In this document: in pieces, positions 61,047 through 64,000 of the stretch
Layout: every line of letters begins with the position of its first letter
Numbering within the stretch: the stretch's first letter is position 1
Assembly (NCBI GenBank): GCA_026075535.2
Contig: AP026540.1
Location: 10,044,001 to 10,108,000, forward strand
DNA: 64,000 nucleotides
Reading direction: 5' to 3'
Origin: Tricholoma matsutake
Lineage: Eukaryota > Basidiomycota > Agaricomycetes > Agaricales > Tricholomataceae
The notes under the pieces: generated by a model
The model's input: the letters and a program-made list of their open reading frames with translations, nothing else
What the model was told of the DNA's origin: nothing
Databases searched by the model: none
Translations under genes and position numbers: made by a program

Positions 61047-61492
61047 CTATGAGGATGCGTTCTCATATTTTGTTAACAGCTTCTCTAGGTCGAAACGAGG
61101 ATCTTCAGGGTCCGTCATCACTGTAGAATGATCGTTAACATGGAGAAGGGAACATGACGGGCGGAGGGGCAAGAGCAAAGAGATGGGTAAATTATTCCAC
61201 TGGAACGAGAACCAACTCATTCTCATGAAGAAATATACGCACCACTAGAACTCTTTGCATCTTCCTGCTTCCTTTTCCATGCCTCTTTGGCCTCAGCTAT
61301 CAGATGTTCCCTAGAATGTAGAGCATGTTCCAGCTTTTGCTGATCGTGTTTGGCTTGCAATGTCCGGCGGTGATAAAAGCCGTAGAAAATACCCGAAGCT
61401 AGGGCCGTATACCGGACGACCTAAGAAATAATTTGAGACCCAGAGCCAGAGAGTTCAAGATGACGGCGTACGTTGACGGTTGCCGAAACCAT
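61047..61492 (-). CDS. ATP21: Mitochondrial ATP synthase subunit e
   Basis: Exons are 61472-61492, 61243-61420 and 61047-61120 (90 residues); introns are 51 and 122 nt. The protein begins MVSATVNVVRYTALASGIFYGFYHRRTLQ, with an N-terminal membrane helix holding the GxxxG motif (GIFYG) that drives F1Fo dimer formation at cristae ridges. A charged coiled coil (HDQQKLEHALHSREHLIAEAKEAW) and a conserved end (DPEDPRFDLEKLL) follow. Length and layout match fungal subunit e (Tim11/Atp21). The exon encoding only seven residues is easy to miss. Confidence 0.9.
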
Positions 61493-61941
61493 TAGTACTT
61501 CTAATGCCTTGACCACTCCCACAGATCTAAGGTCAGGAGCAGCACTTTCTGCAAGCGCTGGAAAATATTTGACTCAGAAATTGCTAACGATCCTTGACGG
61601 TGGACTGACCTGAAGTTTTGAACGAACGGGTAACGGACACAACGACGTCGGACACGGGGAATTTCGGTATGTGCTTACGTAAGGTCAAGGAAGAAACTTC
61701 CTAGGCGAATTCAGAGGTTTCCTTTCAACACGAAGACGGTTGTGACTTGTCAGGAACCAGGAATACAACAAAACCATTCGAGAGATCGACAAGGTTTGAC
61801 TTTGGTTTACGATGTCGGGGTTCCATACGGGGTACTGGCCTATCTAATGTTTAAGTGATGATGTTCAGTCCTTTGGGACGGAACCCCGAACGCCCTTTAA
61901 TAAGTGGAACTCTTCGTTCATAGTTGAATACTCAATATTCA

Positions 61942-62469
61942 ATGCCACCTCACAATGATTCATCAGATGTAGTCTATGAAGGATCTTGCTTCTGCGGAAG
62001 AGTTACTTATACTGTGACTGGTCGTCCTCTTCTCAGCGCGTATTGTCATTGTACCATTTGCCAAAGATTAAATCGTGCGCTTCTTGTACTTGCAATGGGA
62101 AAATCTGCTCAAAGCCTTCTAGATTCGCCTTTTATACATACACTACACTTCCCTAAACCTGCTTTTGCATGGACTCATGGTGAACCACAAGAAGGCGTTC
62201 TTCAGTCATTCATTATACCCCAGAAGCCATGGAAGACTCGTTGGCGGTGCAAGCAGTGCGGTGGTTGCGTGATGTCGCACAACTCCAAGACAAACAGGTG
62301 CAGTATTTGGGGTGCCCATCTAGAGCGAGATAAGGAGGGAAAGATTATAGGTTGGAATGATTTAAAGCCCACAGCCCATATGTTCTATGGCACGCGGATG
62401 CTTGACATTAATGACAGCTTGTCAAAGTGGGAGGGATACGAGAACCAGTCTACGCAGATATGTACTTGA
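61942..62469 (+). CDS. GFA/CENP-V domain protein (glutathione-dependent formaldehyde-activating type)
   Basis: Exons are 61942-62074 and 62123-62469 (159 residues). The zinc-binding pattern is GSCFCGRVTYTV (Cys16, Cys18), AYCHCTICQRL (Cys35, 37, 40) and CKQCGG. Splicing a 48-nt segment (GTGCGC..TTCTAG) gives QRLNHSPFIHTLHFP, which fits the family better than the unspliced read-through, also open (175 residues). Most fungal members have unknown substrates; formaldehyde activation is shown only for a few bacterial proteins. It is divergent from ATP synthase e (450 bp). Confidence 0.8.
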   Translation: MPPHNDSSDVVYEGSCFCGRVTYTVTGRPLLSAYCHCTICQRLNRALLVLAMGKSAQSLLDSPFIHTLHFPKPAFAWTHGEPQEGVLQSFIIPQKPWKTRWRCKQCGGCVMSHNSKTNRCSIWGAHLERDKEGKIIGWNDLKPTAHMFYGTRMLDINDSLSKWEGYENQSTQICT

Positions 62470-62610
62470 TCACTTAGGGTTAAGCTTAGGGTCGTTGGGC
62501 GACCACGACCCTGTCAAATGTATGTAATTGCGAAGCTTCCATGGGGTTATTTAGAGGAGAGCGGTGGCCTGGAATTTACCCATCACAGACCTGTCCCTTG
62601 TCTTGTTCAG

Positions 62611-64000
62611 ATGCGTGCCAATCCATACCCAGTATTGCCTTCAGCAGGCGGATCGACAAACGAAATATATGCAAACACGGATGCGCATCGAAGTAGCCAG
62701 GCTATGTCAATGTTTCGTGCTTCACCCTGGGTGACATATGATCCCCCTGTAAACAACCACTTAGATCCTCAAGAAATGGACGAAGATATCGATATGGATG
62801 CTCCTCAGATATCCATTCTTCGAGAAGAAGTAACCCCACCACCTCTACCAAAGTCTGCTTCCACTTCACGCCGTAGTAAAGTGTCAGCGAAACCACGCAC
62901 CGCTGATTTTCCTACCTGGTCTCGACCAGTACGGAAGGAGCCTCAGACGGAGGAGGAATTTGAAGAAGCAGAGGAAGAAGAGGATCAGCTCATTGATGAC
63001 GATGACGACGACGATATGAAACCTGTGCCCCCTGCGGCACTTTCTGCCAGTCGTTCTAGCGATTCTACTTCAAAACGTAAATCCCCCGCTAAAAAGAAGC
63101 CGCGGAAGAACGACAAACGTGTAGCAGATGATGGGAAAAATGCGGGAGAGAAGACCGTACCAACCCATTCTGAGGCCCCGCCACTGACATGGCTAGCTTC
63201 CGAACACCATGAGGATGCGCACCCGGAGCAGATTGCTTCCAGTATTTCTGCAGAGGTGGTTCCTCCGAAGGTGGTATCACCGAAGAAAGCCCCTGTACAA
63301 ACCACAATAGCACCTACACCTCAACCCAAGGCCCCAAAAGTCAAAGTTCTGAAGGCTCCTACTACATCCAAAGCCAAAGCCAAGCCTACCAAGTACGACA
63401 TTCTCCTTATTCTAGTGTCGTTTTGTTAAAATTTCTCTGCCAGACTAAAACTCACTCTACCCCTTCTTGTTGACGATCCAGACTTCCACAGTGAAGGTTA
63501 GCTGCCTGCACTTTCATCTTGTTTTGGCCTAACATCGAATAGGATATGCAGGCACGGCCGCCTCTTCACCCGTGACAGTACATATCGATATCAAGACTCC
63601 GGAGTCAGAGGCCCCTGCTTTGGCTTTGCCGGCCCCGCTAACAGAAGAGACCAACCTCGAGAATGGTCCGATACCTGTCTACCCTCTTCCTACGAAACCA
63701 TTCCCTGTCCAACCTCCGCCGAAGATCCACTCTGGTTTCGCGCCTGTGATGCCTTTGGACAAAAGCGGCAAGAAGGTGAGGCACTGGCGGGTAGCCAATC
63801 GCGAGATTCGTGGAATAGGTGGCGGGCGATGGTTTGCGCGTTCTTGGGTTGGCGAGAAGGAGTCTGAACTCGCTGCAGCTGGAGGTGTCTCTGCACAGGC
63901 TAAAGCCGGCGAGTCTGGTTTGACTCTTCCTAAACTCATCTCTATATCTGCATCAGCTTCAGGACGGTCGAGCAAATCTAAAGCCTCGAAAGCGACTTCG
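62611..64000 (+). CDS. Partial nuclear protein resembling INO80 subunit Ies4, runs off the window
   Basis: Exons are 62611-63392, 63444-63496 and 63543->64000; introns are 51 and 46 nt, phases consistent. The first part is disordered, with an acidic Asp/Glu run and basic KRKSPAKKKPRK motifs. After LKLTLPLLVDD the last part has PPPKIHSGFAPVMPLDKSGKKVRHWR...GIGGGRWFARSWVG. The pattern LD+SGK..R.W..........G..W resembles the Ies4 family of INO80 chromatin-remodelling subunits, but this is a memory-level match. The start is uncertain: ATG 62611 starts the well-behaved part, while ATG 62518 lies only 49 bp behind the GFA stop codon. Confidence 0.55.

Overview
The window looks like a chromosomal segment of an Agaricomycete-type basidiomycete. 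Host genes carry many short introns (about 43-70 nt, GT..AG with CTAAC/CTRAY-like branch sites), intergenic spaces are short, and the mobile DNA is LTR retrotransposons of fungal type. All assignments come from reading motifs and splice frames; no searches were run.

Region 1 (1-15589) is a nested retrotransposon. A decayed Ty3/Gypsy chromovirus (5' end outside the window, 519-bp 3' LTR at 15071-15589) is split inside its reverse transcriptase by a second, 10.3-kb Gypsy element (2021-12294). The inner element has 199-bp LTRs, a GGATC target duplication, an unusually long gag, a pol with an integrase and a C-terminal chromodomain-like segment, and an extra 800-codon ORF after pol that I do not recognise.

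Region 2 (15590-24756) is about 9 kb with no supportable gene. It holds a 310-bp hAT-type MITE with an 8-bp target duplication, hairpin-forming repeats and a worn array of related repeat units.

Region 3 (24757-30242) is a complete but stop-riddled Ty1/Copia element on the minus strand (349-bp LTRs, TCGGT target duplication, primer site matching the initiator tRNA-Met anticodon arm). In all three retroelements every in-frame stop inside a coding frame is TGA, mostly where Arg is expected, and almost all LTR-LTR differences are CpG transitions. CpG-directed deamination appears to have inactivated this block.

Region 4 (about 32.7-64 kb) is a dense euchromatic gene block. In order: F-box-like protein (-), SIKE/FGFR1OP2-family STRIPAK protein (-), RNase H1 (-), RPB10 (+), FCP1 CTD phosphatase (+), a decayed and an intact copy of a basic-secretory-protein metalloprotease (-), a bHLH factor (-) divergent from a Zn2Cys6 factor (+), tRNA-Leu(AAG) (-), ING/PHD protein (+), FIP1 polyadenylation factor (-), mitochondrial uL10m (+), BMT5 rRNA methyltransferase (-), RAMP4/SERP1 (+), an RBBP4/MSI1-type WD40 histone chaperone (-), ATP synthase subunit e (-), a GFA-family protein (+) and a partial protein resembling an INO80 subunit (+). 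Many act in nuclear RNA or chromatin metabolism: Pol II subunit, CTD phosphatase, polyadenylation, histone readers and chaperones. Several pairs share very short divergent promoters.
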